DNA of 64,000 nucleotides from Paenibacillus alba (GCF_013204855.1 NZ_JABMKZ010000025.1:1-64000), one strand, 5' to 3'; counted from the stretch's first letter, positions 42,133-51,398 are shown. Notes: generated by a model not told the origin, from the letters alone. Translations and numbers: made by a program.

Positions 42133-43434
42133 TTACTGCTTCTCATCAAATTCAAAATCAAAGTCGCCAATTTGGATCGTTTGACCATGAACGGCTCCAC
42201 GCGTACGCAATTCCTGATCGATTCCCATATTCCGCAAAATCCGGGCAAACCGGGCAACGCCATCCTGTGTACTGAAATTTGTTCGCTTGATGAGCTTCTC
42301 AATCGAAGGACTTTCGATCACGAATACATCATTGTCACGACGAATCGTATAGTCATTCTCCTCGCGTTTCTCGAAGCGATATACTTTACGTTCTTCTTTT
42401 TGAGCTACACCCTCAACCTCTGGTGCATTCGGAATGCTTTCTACAATATCCGAAATCTTGTAGAGCAGCTCCTGAATACCGCCTCGCGTCAAAGCCGAAA
42501 TCGCATAAACCTCTACTTCCTTGCCATCCGCAGCCAACTGCTCCTTAAACAAGGTCAAATTGTCCTCGGAATCCGGCATGTCCATTTTGTTCGCAACAAC
42601 GATCTGCGGACGCTGCTCCAGCTTCGCATTATAGAGCTTGATTTCCTCGTTGATTTTGAGGAAATCCTCGTAAGGGTCGCGACCGTCCGCAGCGGACATG
42701 TCCACGACATGGACAATCACTCGCGTCCGTTCAACGTGACGCAGGAATTCATGGCCGAGCCCCACGCCTTCATGGGCTCCTTCGATCAGACCTGGAAGGT
42801 CCGCCATCACGAAGCTGCGTCCGTCGCCCACATCCACAACCCCGAGGTTCGGAGTCAGTGTTGTAAAATGGTACGCGGCAATCTTCGGCTTCGCGGCAGA
42901 GACAACCGACAATAGCGTCGATTTCCCAACGCTAGGGAAACCCACTAAGCCGACGTCAGCCATCACCTTCATCTCTAGGACAACCCAGCGTTCCACGCCT
43001 TCTTCGCCATTCTCGGCGATCTCAGGGGCTGTAACGCGCGCGGTTGCGAACCGTGTGTTGCCTCGACCGCCTCGGCCACCCTTCGCAACAACAACTTCTT
43101 GTCCGTGACGCGTCAAATCAGCGATGACTTCCTGCGAATCATCATCAATGATCGTAGTCCCTGGCGGGATGCGTACAACCATATCTTCTGCGTTAGCGCC
43201 ATGCATCGACTTATTGCGGCCTTTCTCGCCGCGATCCGCTTTAAAGTGCTTCTGATAACGGAAATCCATCAAGGTACGAAGGCCTTCATCTACACGGAAT
43301 ACCACATCTCCGCCATTCCCGCCATCACCGCCGGCAGGACCGCCTTCCGGTACATACTTCTCGCGTCGGAAAGCAACCAAGCCATCGCCGCCGTCGCCGC
43401 CTTTTACAAAAATCTTCGCTTTATCTACAAACAT
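42133..43434 (-). CDS. obg: GTPase Obg
   Basis: 433 residues. Glycine-rich Obg domain (1-158: GGDGGDGLVAFRREKYVPEGGPAGGDGG), G domain (G1 GFPSVGKS, G3 DLPGLIEGA, G4 NKMD) and the C-terminal OCT domain typical of Gram-positives. Binds the 50S subunit and ppGpp, and is needed for sporulation and the stress response. GAGG precedes the ATG. It follows the spo0B-like gene by 53 nt, as in B. subtilis. Confidence 0.96.
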   Translation of the reverse strand: MFVDKAKIFVKGGDGGDGLVAFRREKYVPEGGPAGGDGGNGGDVVFRVDEGLRTLMDFRYQKHFKADRGEKGRNKSMHGANAEDMVVRIPPGTTIIDDDSQEVIADLTRHGQEVVVAKGGRGGRGNTRFATARVTAPEIAENGEEGVERWVVLEMKVMADVGLVGFPSVGKSTLLSVVSAAKPKIAAYHFTTLTPNLGVVDVGDGRSFVMADLPGLIEGAHEGVGLGHEFLRHVERTRVIVHVVDMSAADGRDPYEDFLKINEEIKLYNAKLEQRPQIVVANKMDMPDSEDNLTLFKEQLAADGKEVEVYAISALTRGGIQELLYKISDIVESIPNAPEVEGVAQKEERKVYRFEKREENDYTIRRDNDVFVIESPSIEKLIKRTNFSTQDGVARFARILRNMGIDQELRTRGAVHGQTIQIGDFDFEFDEKQ

Positions 43435-43487
43435 TTCTACACCTCAACTAAGGAGAGACTTTGACCTTGAGCCAAAGATCCCTTTAT

Positions 43488-44243
43488 TTATGTATGAAAA
43501 GGCAACCGCAACGTCACAGCCACTTCTTCCTCTTGCCAATCATTGTGCTCTAGCGTAAACGAATGGACATTCGAACGCAAGCGCTCATTCAAAGCTTTCT
43601 CAAGTTGCTCCCGATGATAGGGGCCTTGATATACAAAATCAAGCAGTAAGCTATCTTCTTGAACATCGAGTTCTAAGCTAAGTGTCCCACTTTCGCCATC
43701 ACCTGTAGCTGCATGCTGCTGGACACATTCCACTGTTTGCCGTACCACTCTTTCGATCAGTCCGCTTGGCAAAGGGAGCTCAGCCAGATTCATTTCCTGA
43801 TCTAGTTCAACCACGAACTCGAGTGACTTCGATTCGACTCGGAACAGCAACAAGAAAGCAATAAACGAGGGGAGACCTAACTTGGAGAGATTACTTTCCT
43901 GCTGCATATTCATTTTTATTTTTTCCATATAAGGCTGTAAATTATCAAACTTCTTCAGTTGAATGTAACCAAATAAAATCTGAGTGTCGTTCATCCAGTC
44001 ATGTCTAAGGCGATTCATCACCTGAATTAGCTTCTTCTGACTCGTGTGTTCCTGTTCGTGAAGGATTTGAGTCCACTTTTCTTCTACTCTGCTTGTTTCC
44101 AGTTTAAAAGCTGTATAGCCACATACCACAACAATGATGACCACCGCGCCTCTGACAATCCAGGATTCCACAAACATCATCCCTGTTAGTCCGAGGAGCA
44201 CAAACGCTAATAAATAAACCTGGGCGCTGCCTGCTCGCTTCAT
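43488..44243 (-). CDS. spo0B: Spo0B-like phosphotransferase, membrane-tethered
   Basis: 251 residues. Two N-terminal hydrophobic segments (about 8-26 and 29-47), then a helical hairpin with the phospho-acceptor motif NRLRHDWMNDTQILFGYIQL (His81), then a degenerate ATPase-like domain (LIERVVRQTVECVQQHA) without clear N, G1 or G2 ATP motifs. This matches Spo0B, which passes phosphate from Spo0F to Spo0A. B. subtilis Spo0B is soluble and shorter (192 residues); the membrane anchor is the difference. Position between rpmA and obg is conserved. GGAG about 10 nt upstream. Confidence 0.8.
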   Translation of the reverse strand: MKRAGSAQVYLLAFVLLGLTGMMFVESWIVRGAVVIIVVVCGYTAFKLETSRVEEKWTQILHEQEHTSQKKLIQVMNRLRHDWMNDTQILFGYIQLKKFDNLQPYMEKIKMNMQQESNLSKLGLPSFIAFLLLFRVESKSLEFVVELDQEMNLAELPLPSGLIERVVRQTVECVQQHAATGDGESGTLSLELDVQEDSLLLDFVYQGPYHREQLEKALNERLRSNVHSFTLEHNDWQEEEVAVTLRLPFHT

Positions 44244-44389
44244 TCCCCGTTCGCTCCGTTCTCCCTGCTTTGTAAACGTTCATCCAGTATATCATGATGT
44301 ACCAGCAAACTTCACCAAACAAATGAGAAAACCTCCGCCCTCGGCCATCAGAAAGCGTGACCGCGTTTAGAGGTTTGTTTCGTTCTAGG

Positions 44390-44427
44390 AAAAAAATCCC
44401 TGAGCGAACTCAGGCTCGCCAGGGATT
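44390..44427 (-). terminator. Terminator after rpmA
   Basis: AATCCCTG and CAGGGATT enclose a 17-base GC-rich inner hairpin; seven Ts follow on the minus strand. It separates rplU-prp-rpmA from spo0B-obg. Confidence 0.87.
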
Positions 44428-44431
44428 CATA

Positions 44432-44743
44432 TTACGCTTCTACTGCTGCAGCCACAGGAGCTACATCAACTGGGTATACGCTCACTTTTTTGCGATCGCG
44501 GCCCCAACGCTCGAATTTCACTACGCCTTGTACCAAAGCGAAAAGTGTATCATCCGAACCAATGCCTACGTTTGTTCCTGGGTGAATTTTCGTACCGCGT
44601 TGGCGATAGAGAATGCTGCCCGCAGTAACCGTTTGACCGTCAGCACGTTTAGCGCCAAGGCGCTTGGAATGCGAGTCACGTCCGTTCTTTGTGGAACCTA
44701 CTCCCTTTTTGGAAGCGAATAACTGGAGATCCAATTTCAACAT
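44432..44743 (-). CDS. rpmA: Ribosomal protein L27 (with Prp-cleaved leader)
   Basis: 103 residues. Starts MLKLDLQLFASKKGVGSTKNG: the nine residues ending in LQLF form the Firmicute leader that Prp removes so that the A-S-K-K tail can reach the peptidyl transferase centre. The rest is normal L27. GGAGG precedes the ATG. Encoded directly after its protease gene. Confidence 0.97.
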   Translation of the reverse strand: MLKLDLQLFASKKGVGSTKNGRDSHSKRLGAKRADGQTVTAGSILYRQRGTKIHPGTNVGIGSDDTLFALVQGVVKFERWGRDRKKVSVYPVDVAPVAAAVEA

Positions 44744-44748
44744 GGTGT

Positions 44749-45102
44749 TTATCCTCCTTTGTGATAGATTGTTTCAATCGTTATATAGTCACCGTAGTTT
44801 TGTTCAATCGTTTGAAGCATAACGACCATCGATTCCAGAATCAACTGAACTTGGTTCCACGTTTCCACCATGTCCCGCGTGCTCTCCGGGATTGTAACAT
44901 CCAGAAGGCCTCGTTCCATTTCGTGAATAGGAATCACACCGGTTAAAGATTCTATAGAATTAAAGGTACCAACGGAAACCGCCGATACTGCAGCACAGAC
45001 TAAGTCTTTGCCGGGTACGTCATACTCAGCATGGCCTGCCACTACATAAGATAAGATCTGAGGCGAATCCGGTTCAAGACGCTTTATGGTCACGTAGATC
45101 AT
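44749..45102 (-). CDS. prp: Ribosomal-processing cysteine protease Prp
   Basis: 117 residues (YsxB). Catalytic His24 in AGHAEYDVPG and Cys36 in DLVCAAVSAV are in place. Cleaves the L27 N-terminal leader. It lies 5 nt before rpmA and 11 nt after rplU. The ribosome binding site is weak, so translation may be coupled to rplU. Confidence 0.95.
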   Translation of the reverse strand: MIYVTIKRLEPDSPQILSYVVAGHAEYDVPGKDLVCAAVSAVSVGTFNSIESLTGVIPIHEMERGLLDVTIPESTRDMVETWNQVQLILESMVVMLQTIEQNYGDYITIETIYHKGG

Positions 45103-45113
45103 AAGTCAGCCTA

Positions 45114-45425
45114 TTACGCTTGGATTTTCTCAACAACTACTCTTGTGTACGGTTGACGATGACCTTGCTTTTTGTGATAGTTCTTTTTCGGTTTGTACTT
45201 ATAAACGATGACTTTAGCGCCTTTGCCGTGTTTCTCCACTTTCGCGGAAACTGAAGCACCAGCTACCAATGGAGCACCTACTACTAAGCCACTCTCTTTG
45301 GAAACCAGGAACACACGATCAAAAGAAACAACTTCACCTTCAGCAGCGTTCAATTTCTCGATGTATAGAACATCGCCCTCTTGAACTTTGTACTGTTTAC
45401 CACCTGTTTCAATAATTGCGTACAT
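45114..45425 (-). CDS. rplU: Ribosomal protein L21
   Basis: 103 residues. MYAIIETGGKQYKVQEGDVLYIEKL and the C-terminal KPKKNYHKKQGHRQPYTRVVVEKI are standard. The start is chosen for its GGAGG 8 nt upstream; the longer frame reads into the leader. Confidence 0.97.
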   Translation of the reverse strand: MYAIIETGGKQYKVQEGDVLYIEKLNAAEGEVVSFDRVFLVSKESGLVVGAPLVAGASVSAKVEKHGKGAKVIVYKYKPKKNYHKKQGHRQPYTRVVVEKIQA

Positions 45426-45429
45426 TTTC

Positions 45430-45541
45430 ATTACCTCCTCATGTCTCAGACTCGCCTTGTCCAGGTGACGGTTAGGATGAAACATCCGATGCCGTGCTTA
45501 GACCCGATTCGTGCGGTTACAGCATGCCTAAACAACACACT
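45430..45541 (-). promoter_or_regulatory. L21 leader RNA
   Basis: About 110 nt between the promoter and rplU. It contains GC-rich paired segments (GGCATGCTGTAACC.., CATCGGATG / CATCCTAACCG). Its location and size suit the L21 autoregulatory leader known from B. subtilis rplU. Assigned by context; I did not verify the consensus fold. Confidence 0.55.
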
Positions 45542-45547
45542 CCGAGT

Positions 45548-45577
45548 ATTATATCACAGAAACATTTTGATATGCAA
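45548..45577 (-). promoter_or_regulatory. Promoter of rplU-prp-rpmA
   Basis: TTGCAT (45577-45572), 18 bp, TATAAT (45553-45548), with an upstream TG giving an extended -10. The -35 lies 6 bp past the rng stop codon. Confidence 0.85.
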
Positions 45578-45582
45578 TTCTT

Positions 45583-46746
45583 TTATTTGCGCTTGCGCGT
45601 CATTTCGAGAAGCCCAAGTCTTGTCCAGCCAACAATAATCGTTTTGGAGCGGTCCTTGCGCACGGCTTGCGAGATATTCTCCATGACTGCCGCGCGATTC
45701 ATTTCGGAAATCATATCTATGAAATCTACAATAATAATGCCCCTGATATTTCGCAGCCGCAGAAGCCTTGGAATCTCACTCGCTGCTTCCCGATTAATAT
45801 CCGTGACCGTCTGTTCTAAATTAATGGATCCGGTATATCTGCCCGTATTAACGTCAATGACCGTTAATGCTTCGGTTTGATCAATAATCAAATAACCCCC
45901 GCTAGGCAGCCAAATTTTCCGTCGGAAACTAATATTCAATTCATCAGTGACTCCGAATTGATCGAACAAGGGAATCTTGCGGTCATAATAGGCAACTCGT
46001 CCGCGCCAGCTCGGATGCTGCCTGCGCAGCAGCTGACGCATCTCTTCATACACCTTGGCATCGTTCAGCCAAACTTCGTTTACGTCATCCGAGATGACAT
46101 CTCGCGTTAATCTTGGCAGCAAATCCAAATCCTGATACAGCTGCGCCGGCGCGTGCACGCCTTCAACTTTGGCTACAATCGCCTGCCATAAATCTCGTAA
46201 ATTTTGCAAGTCATCACGAATGGATTCTTCACTCTGTCCAATCGCGCCCGTCCGCAGAATAACACCTTCTCCGGGAAGTAAATTGCCCTCTGCAAGCTGT
46301 TTGAGACGCTGTCGTTCAACTTCCAAATCAATTTTGCGGGATATGGCAATATAATCGGCATCCGGCATATAGACAATCCAGCGGCCGGGAATGGAAATAT
46401 GTGTCGTTACTCTGGCACCTTTGGTTCCTTGCGGATCCTTGGTCACCTGCACCATCAGCGTCTGTCCAACTTCAGCGAGCTCCGTTATGGAGGGTTTAAT
46501 CTTAGGTTGCTTGTCCAAATGGACAGGGAGGAGGTCGTCTATATAAAGAAAGGCATTCTTCGAAAGTCCGATATCGACGAACGCCGCCTGCATGCCGGGA
46601 AGAACGTTGACGATGCGACCCATGTAGATGCTGCCTGCTCTTTGGGAATCAAGCGGATACTGCGTATCATACTCAACAAGACGACCGTCTTCAAGCAATG
46701 CCGCTTGTGTAAGTTCAGGTGCGCAGTGAATTATAAGTTGCTTCAT
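45583..46746 (-). CDS. rng: Ribonuclease E/G, short form
   Basis: 387 residues. An S1-like RNA-binding domain (about 35-120) is followed by the RNase H and DNase I-like catalytic parts with acidic residues in VIDVNTG (Asp298) and IIVDFIDM (Asp341). The protein stops at GLLEMTRKRK, where other family members continue with RxxLxxxLCxxCxG (the zinc-link) and a small domain. It may be monomeric or unable to form the zinc-bridged dimer. No downstream frame restores the missing part before the rplU promoter. AGGTG lies 7 nt upstream. Confidence 0.9.
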   Translation of the reverse strand: MKQLIIHCAPELTQAALLEDGRLVEYDTQYPLDSQRAGSIYMGRIVNVLPGMQAAFVDIGLSKNAFLYIDDLLPVHLDKQPKIKPSITELAEVGQTLMVQVTKDPQGTKGARVTTHISIPGRWIVYMPDADYIAISRKIDLEVERQRLKQLAEGNLLPGEGVILRTGAIGQSEESIRDDLQNLRDLWQAIVAKVEGVHAPAQLYQDLDLLPRLTRDVISDDVNEVWLNDAKVYEEMRQLLRRQHPSWRGRVAYYDRKIPLFDQFGVTDELNISFRRKIWLPSGGYLIIDQTEALTVIDVNTGRYTGSINLEQTVTDINREAASEIPRLLRLRNIRGIIIVDFIDMISEMNRAAVMENISQAVRKDRSKTIIVGWTRLGLLEMTRKRK

Positions 46747-46769
46747 ACACGTTCACCTCAACAGTTATT

Positions 46770-47645
46770 TTACATGAAAAGATCGGAAACTGCACTCCCC
46801 GGTTTTTTTCCATCCAAATAACCGCTCACAATTTGCTGTTCCGGCAGCACGGCTTGTATGCGCCCAACGTCGTTGACGATATAGATTAAATGGTATTTCT
46901 CCCGCATAAAAAGCTTCAGCGTTTCCGCCATAGTCCGCTGCCTGGTAATGACAATCGGCTGGGCTAATGTTCCGCGGCTGATCACTTGGCTCATGCGCGC
47001 TCCACGGCCAATCAGGAAACGAAAAAAGTGATAGGGCAGCTGGCGGTACGCATACCAATTGGACACGAGCAAAAAAATGCCAATAACCAATATATTGAGC
47101 GGGAGTTGTCCGCTGATGAATTGCATGATGGCCATGGCGATAATCGCCGTGCTTAGTATCATACTAATCCAAACCGTATATAAAATGGTGTTGTGGTAGG
47201 ATAAAAAATAACCCAGCAAGGACTGCAGCACTTTGCCGCCATCCAGCGGCATAACTGGAATGAGATTAAATAAACCAATCATCAGATTGGCATCAATGAA
47301 ATAGTCCCACCAGCTGCCGACACCTACCCCAAGCCCCTTCATGAGCAGAGCCAAGAGGATCATCCAGACATGCTGCAGCGGGCCGGCCAAAGAGACGACA
47401 AGCTCTTCCCAAGTCGGAACTGTCCCCAATTCATCTACAACGAGAACACCGCCAAAGGGCAGAAGCTGAACTTCCTTAACCCGCCATCCGAAGCCGCTCG
47501 CAGCAACGAGATGACCCAGCTCATGGACAAGCACGATACCAAATAACGTAGCAGCTTCCAGAAAATATCCCGTCAAAGCGGAACCGATCATGATGAGGGT
47601 AAACAAAGGGTGAAAGCGATACGTTGTTCCGGCCCATTTAATCAA
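46770..47645 (-). CDS. spoIVFB: SpoIVFB-like M50 intramembrane metalloprotease
   Basis: 291 residues. Six-segment membrane core with HELGH (41-45) and NLIPVMPLDGGK (third ligand Asp135), then a CBS-like C-terminal domain (about 220-285). In B. subtilis SpoIVFB removes the pro-sequence of sigma-K in the mother cell. It starts with TTG inside the spoIVFA end (8-nt overlap), implying coupled synthesis of protease and partner. Confidence 0.92.
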   Translation of the reverse strand: MIKWAGTTYRFHPLFTLIMIGSALTGYFLEAATLFGIVLVHELGHLVAASGFGWRVKEVQLLPFGGVLVVDELGTVPTWEELVVSLAGPLQHVWMILLALLMKGLGVGVGSWWDYFIDANLMIGLFNLIPVMPLDGGKVLQSLLGYFLSYHNTILYTVWISMILSTAIIAMAIMQFISGQLPLNILVIGIFLLVSNWYAYRQLPYHFFRFLIGRGARMSQVISRGTLAQPIVITRQRTMAETLKLFMREKYHLIYIVNDVGRIQAVLPEQQIVSGYLDGKKPGSAVSDLFM

Positions 47646-48528
47646 AGTTCGTCACATCCAGTGGATTAATAGGACGACCGTCTCTCGTCAAAGCGACATA
47701 CAGCGTCCCTTTGGCCGGATCCTTTTTATCGGCTTTGCCTATCGACTCGCCTACTTTCATCCAGTCCCCTACTTCTACATCGGCCTCGCCTAATCCCCCG
47801 TACAAGGATTGCAAGCCGCCAGGATGGCGAATGATGATCGTTAGCCCTGTCTCCACAGCAACACCGGAGAAGATAACCTGACCAGTATCCAAAGCGTATA
47901 CAGGTGCATATTCAGCGGTATTCAAATTAACGCCCGGATGGTTCGTCCCATCAAAGGGCAGGATGATGCTTCCTTTGACCGGAGAGTAGAAAGTGCGTTT
48001 CGTTGTACTCACTTTGACCGCCTCATTCCCCTCACGGTTAAAGCTGGGAATAAACGACGGCGAACCGCCAAAACGGGTCGTATACCAAGCCGAAACCGCA
48101 GTGAAATCATAGGATTTTGTAAGAGAAGCCGTCACGATCTGCTTTCCCTTCAGCGCCCATGGCTGGTTCAGCTGAAACATGCCATACATCGCCGCAAATA
48201 AAGCTCCGCTAATCAAAAGCTTAAGCGCAATCTTGCGGGATGAAGGCGGCGATAATAGGCCTCCCCCTTCATCGCCCCCATAATCTCGTCCATGCAAGGT
48301 TTTGTCCATGCGCATTTTTTGCTGCCAGGCATATTCCGGATCTTCCATCCGTCGTTTCAAGTCCATATCTACGTAAGGCGGTGTCTGGGGGTTATGAAGC
48401 ATGGGCAGCTGCTCATTGAGTCGTGCAGGCTTGTATGGACCCGCGTTCCCCTTAAGGGTATCCGGCGTTTCCCGCAGATTGCGAAGCCGTTCCAATCGTC
48501 TTTGCTTGACTTTATCTTTGACTTCCAT
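47638..48528 (-). CDS. spoIVFA: SpoIVFA-like regulator with degenerate LytM domain
   Basis: 296 residues. A charged cytoplasmic part precedes one membrane segment (about 100-119) and a C-terminal LytM/M23-fold domain (about 185-290). The metal ligands of active M23 enzymes are changed: HPGVN where HxxxD is expected, and LYVAL where HxH is expected. It should be a non-catalytic scaffold, like SpoIVFA, which holds and is cleaved with SpoIVFB. GGGG precedes the ATG. Confidence 0.88.
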   Translation of the reverse strand: MEVKDKVKQRRLERLRNLRETPDTLKGNAGPYKPARLNEQLPMLHNPQTPPYVDMDLKRRMEDPEYAWQQKMRMDKTLHGRDYGGDEGGGLLSPPSSRKIALKLLISGALFAAMYGMFQLNQPWALKGKQIVTASLTKSYDFTAVSAWYTTRFGGSPSFIPSFNREGNEAVKVSTTKRTFYSPVKGSIILPFDGTNHPGVNLNTAEYAPVYALDTGQVIFSGVAVETGLTIIIRHPGGLQSLYGGLGEADVEVGDWMKVGESIGKADKKDPAKGTLYVALTRDGRPINPLDVTNFD

Positions 48529-48617
48529 GGAAGCCCCTCCTAAACAGTACTAGCGAATCATGTTTAGTACAGCCTATGAGAAGAGGGACAAGATTATGTG
48601 ATCAATCACGTTTAACC

Positions 48618-48666
48618 AAAAAAAGCCCTAATCTTACAGAGCTAAGGACTCTGCAAGACTAGGGCT
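48618..48666 (-). terminator. Terminator after rodA
   Basis: AGCCCTAaTCTTaCAGAG pairs with CTCTGcAAGAcTAGGGCT around a 7-base loop and is followed by seven Ts on the minus strand. Confidence 0.93.
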
Positions 48667-48672
48667 GGATGT

Positions 48673-49821
48673 TTAAAATAATTCAGGCTCACGATCCTGA
48701 TGCAGCTTCACACTCATGACTAACCCTATTGAAAGCATGTTGATCATAAGCGAGGTTCCGCCGTAACTGACGAAAGGCAGCGTTATTCCCGTTAATGGCA
48801 TAATTCCTATCATCATGCCCACATTTTCAAAAATTTGAAACACAAACATGGACACAACACCAACGACGATATAAGCGCCGCCCAGATGCGTGCTTTGAAT
48901 GGAGATGAGAATCATCCGGTAAATCAACAAGAAATAGATAAGCAAGAGAACTGCTGATCCACGAAAACCGAACTCTTCTCCTACCACAACAAAGATGGAG
49001 TCCGAGTATGCGAAAGGAATAAAGTTACTATGAACGGAAGTTCCCTTCAGGAATCCTTCCCCTTCTAGACCGCCCGAACCAATAGCTCTAATCGCATTAT
49101 TTACTTGATAACTATCATCAGCGGCTACTTCTGTCGGGTACAGAAACGTATCAATCCGGTCCAGCCAGTGGCTGAAGCCATATCCCTTAAGCAAGTCATA
49201 CAAGGGTTGATGAAATTGTTTGTACAGAGTCAATATTAGGAAGCCAGCCCCCGCCAAGATCACAACACTGAGCAAAACATGCGAATATTTAATATTTCCA
49301 ATCCAGAGCATACCGAGCAGAATAATGACAAAGATGATCGCATTCCCTAAATCCGGCTGGATAAGAACCAGAATAAAAGGCAATACAACAGCTGCTCCGA
49401 CCGGAATGATATCATTCTTAATTTGCAATAGATCCCCGCCGCGTCTTGCCAAGAGCGCTGTAACGCAAATAATCAGAATTAACTTCATCAATTCCGCCGG
49501 TTGAAAGGTAAGTCCCCCGGGAAGCTCAAACCAACCGCGTGCACCATGAATTTTTTTACCAAAAAAATACACAGCGATCAATGAAAGAATACCAATTCCG
49601 TATAAGTAAGGAGCGATTCGAATAAGAACGCGAAAATCAAATATACTGCATGCCAGAAAAGCAATTAAACAAACCCCGTATAAGACAAGAATTTTGGTGA
49701 CGCTGATAACAATTGACGGATGATCAACAGAGGCGCTGTACACCATCATTGTGCTGATCACCATGAAGGCAAGCAAGATGACTACTATCGGAATATCTAT
49801 GTTTTTCAGTTTCGCAAGCAC
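48673..49821 (-). CDS. rodA: RodA/FtsW-type SEDS glycosyltransferase
   Basis: 382 residues with ten membrane segments. SEDS signatures: GARGWFELPGGLTFQPAELMKL, IQPDLGNAIIFVIILLGMLW, and ENVGMMIGIMPLTGITLPFVSYGGTSLM. Polymerises glycan strands with a class B PBP. The mreBCD-minCD neighbourhood favours RodA (elongation) over FtsW or SpoVE. It starts with GTG; 7 nt after minD. Confidence 0.92.
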   Translation of the reverse strand: MLAKLKNIDIPIVVILLAFMVISTMMVYSASVDHPSIVISVTKILVLYGVCLIAFLACSIFDFRVLIRIAPYLYGIGILSLIAVYFFGKKIHGARGWFELPGGLTFQPAELMKLILIICVTALLARRGGDLLQIKNDIIPVGAAVVLPFILVLIQPDLGNAIIFVIILLGMLWIGNIKYSHVLLSVVILAGAGFLILTLYKQFHQPLYDLLKGYGFSHWLDRIDTFLYPTEVAADDSYQVNNAIRAIGSGGLEGEGFLKGTSVHSNFIPFAYSDSIFVVVGEEFGFRGSAVLLLIYFLLIYRMILISIQSTHLGGAYIVVGVVSMFVFQIFENVGMMIGIMPLTGITLPFVSYGGTSLMINMLSIGLVMSVKLHQDREPELF

Positions 49822-49828
49822 TGTCCAA

Positions 49829-50623
49829 TCATCCTATTCCAATAAACTTTTTCATACGTTTCACCCAGCCCGTTTTGTCTTCCAATTGCATAAGCGGAAC
49901 GGTGTCCCCCAATATGCGGCGAGCAATGTTGCGATAAGCGATAGCTGCGCGAGAGGATGGGTTCATAACGGTGGGCTCGCCTAGATTAGCTGCCTTGATG
50001 ACGTGCTCGTCATCAGGAACAATTCCTAATAAATCAATCGCCAGTACCGAGCAGATCTCGTCTATATCCAGCATCTCGCCCTTCTTCATCATCAAGGGGC
50101 GTATACGGTTAATAACCAGCTTGGGAGAGGAAATTTTCTCATTCTCCAGTAGTCCGATAATCCGATCAGCATCACGCACAGCGGCATTCTCAGGCGTGGT
50201 CACGACAATCGCTTTGTCAGCACCGGCCACAGCATTTTTGAACCCTTGCTCGATGCCCGCAGGACAGTCAATGATGACGAATTCGAAGTCTTTTTTGAGC
50301 TCGAGAATAATATCCTTCACTTGTTCCGGCGATACAGCATGCTTATCCTTCGTCTGCGCCGCAGGCAGAAGATACAGCTCATCGAAGCGTTTATCTTTAA
50401 TTAAAGCTTGCGGCAACCGGCAGCGGCCTTCCGCCACGTCGACCAGATCGTAAATGATCCGATTCTCAAGTCCCATGACGACATCCAAATTGCGCAGTCC
50501 GATATCGGTATCTACCATGCAAACCTTTTTCCCCAATAGTGCCAATGCTGTTCCAAGATTAGCGGAAGTCGTTGTTTTACCAACACCGCCTTTTCCTGAA
50601 GTGACAACGATTGCCTCTCCCAT
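49829..50623 (-). CDS. minD: Septum site-determining ATPase MinD
   Basis: 264 residues. Deviant Walker A GKGGVGKTTTSANLG (10-24), switch segments DTDIGLRNLDVVMG and VIIDCPAGIEQG, and a C-terminal amphipathic membrane helix (WVKRMKKFIG). Recruits MinC to the membrane. Lies 40 nt after minC. Confidence 0.97.
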   Translation of the reverse strand: MGEAIVVTSGKGGVGKTTTSANLGTALALLGKKVCMVDTDIGLRNLDVVMGLENRIIYDLVDVAEGRCRLPQALIKDKRFDELYLLPAAQTKDKHAVSPEQVKDIILELKKDFEFVIIDCPAGIEQGFKNAVAGADKAIVVTTPENAAVRDADRIIGLLENEKISSPKLVINRIRPLMMKKGEMLDIDEICSVLAIDLLGIVPDDEHVIKAANLGEPTVMNPSSRAAIAYRNIARRILGDTVPLMQLEDKTGWVKRMKKFIGIG

Positions 50624-50663
50624 ACTTTCTCACCCCACACGCAATTTTTCTATATGTTATATA

Positions 50664-51326
50664 CTAAGATTTCAAATTTGAATCCGGCCAAAGTCGATGA
50701 AGCTGATGCACCTTATCGATTTCCATTTTGCCTTCTTTCACGTAAGCAAATTCCATGAAGGCCTCTTCAATTCCCCACTCATCGGGAGAACGGCTGATGA
50801 TGCCGGCAATACGCAATTGAGTAGGGCGCATATGGGAGGCTGCGATAATAGCTTTATCATCGCCGTCAATCCCCGCATGCGCCATCCCCCGAAGCGAACC
50901 CATAATATAAATGTTTCCGGTAGATGTTATCGTTCCGCCCGGATTCACATCGCCTAAATATAGTAAATCACCCTCTTGGTGGAGGGTTTGTCCCGAACGA
51001 ATCATGCCCTTAACTGTTGTCATTGAAGCCGCAGGTTCTTCAGCGGCAGCCTCTTTACGGGGCTCACCTTCGATCGATTGGATGAGAAGATTGCCTTTTT
51101 GCTTAATGACAGATCTAATCTCGTCCTTCTGCTCTTCCGTCACGTCACGGCTGCCTAATTTCACATGCACATGAATAATCGGTCCAGTCAATATTTGTTG
51201 ATGCGTTTTCTCAAGCTTATGCTGCAGCTCTTGCAGCAAATCTTGCCATTCGCATGCATCGTTTAGTAAAAAAACAAGGCCATCCTTGACCCCTTTTATC
51301 ATTACATGGTGCTTAGTTACGGACAT
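50664..51326 (-). CDS. minC: Septum formation inhibitor MinC
   Basis: 220 residues. N-terminal FtsZ-inhibiting domain, and a C-terminal beta-helix with RSGQTLHQEGDLLYLGDVNPGGTITSTGNIYIMGSLRGMAHAG. The start MSVTKHHVMIKG has GGGAGG 13 nt upstream; a second ATG eight codons on is possible. Encoded after mreD. Confidence 0.95.
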   Translation of the reverse strand: MSVTKHHVMIKGVKDGLVFLLNDACEWQDLLQELQHKLEKTHQQILTGPIIHVHVKLGSRDVTEEQKDEIRSVIKQKGNLLIQSIEGEPRKEAAAEEPAASMTTVKGMIRSGQTLHQEGDLLYLGDVNPGGTITSTGNIYIMGSLRGMAHAGIDGDDKAIIAASHMRPTQLRIAGIISRSPDEWGIEEAFMEFAYVKEGKMEIDKVHQLHRLWPDSNLKS

Positions 51327-51398
51327 AAGTGTATGACAACCTCCCAACCTATACATTTCGGTTCATGTCCTGAATTCTCCTGCAAACCGCCCAGAAAA

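Noticed and set aside
47638..48528. Active M23 peptidase
   Set aside because: The metal ligands are replaced (HPGVN, LYVAL) and the gene sits directly before spoIVFB, so a SpoIVFA-like scaffold fits better.
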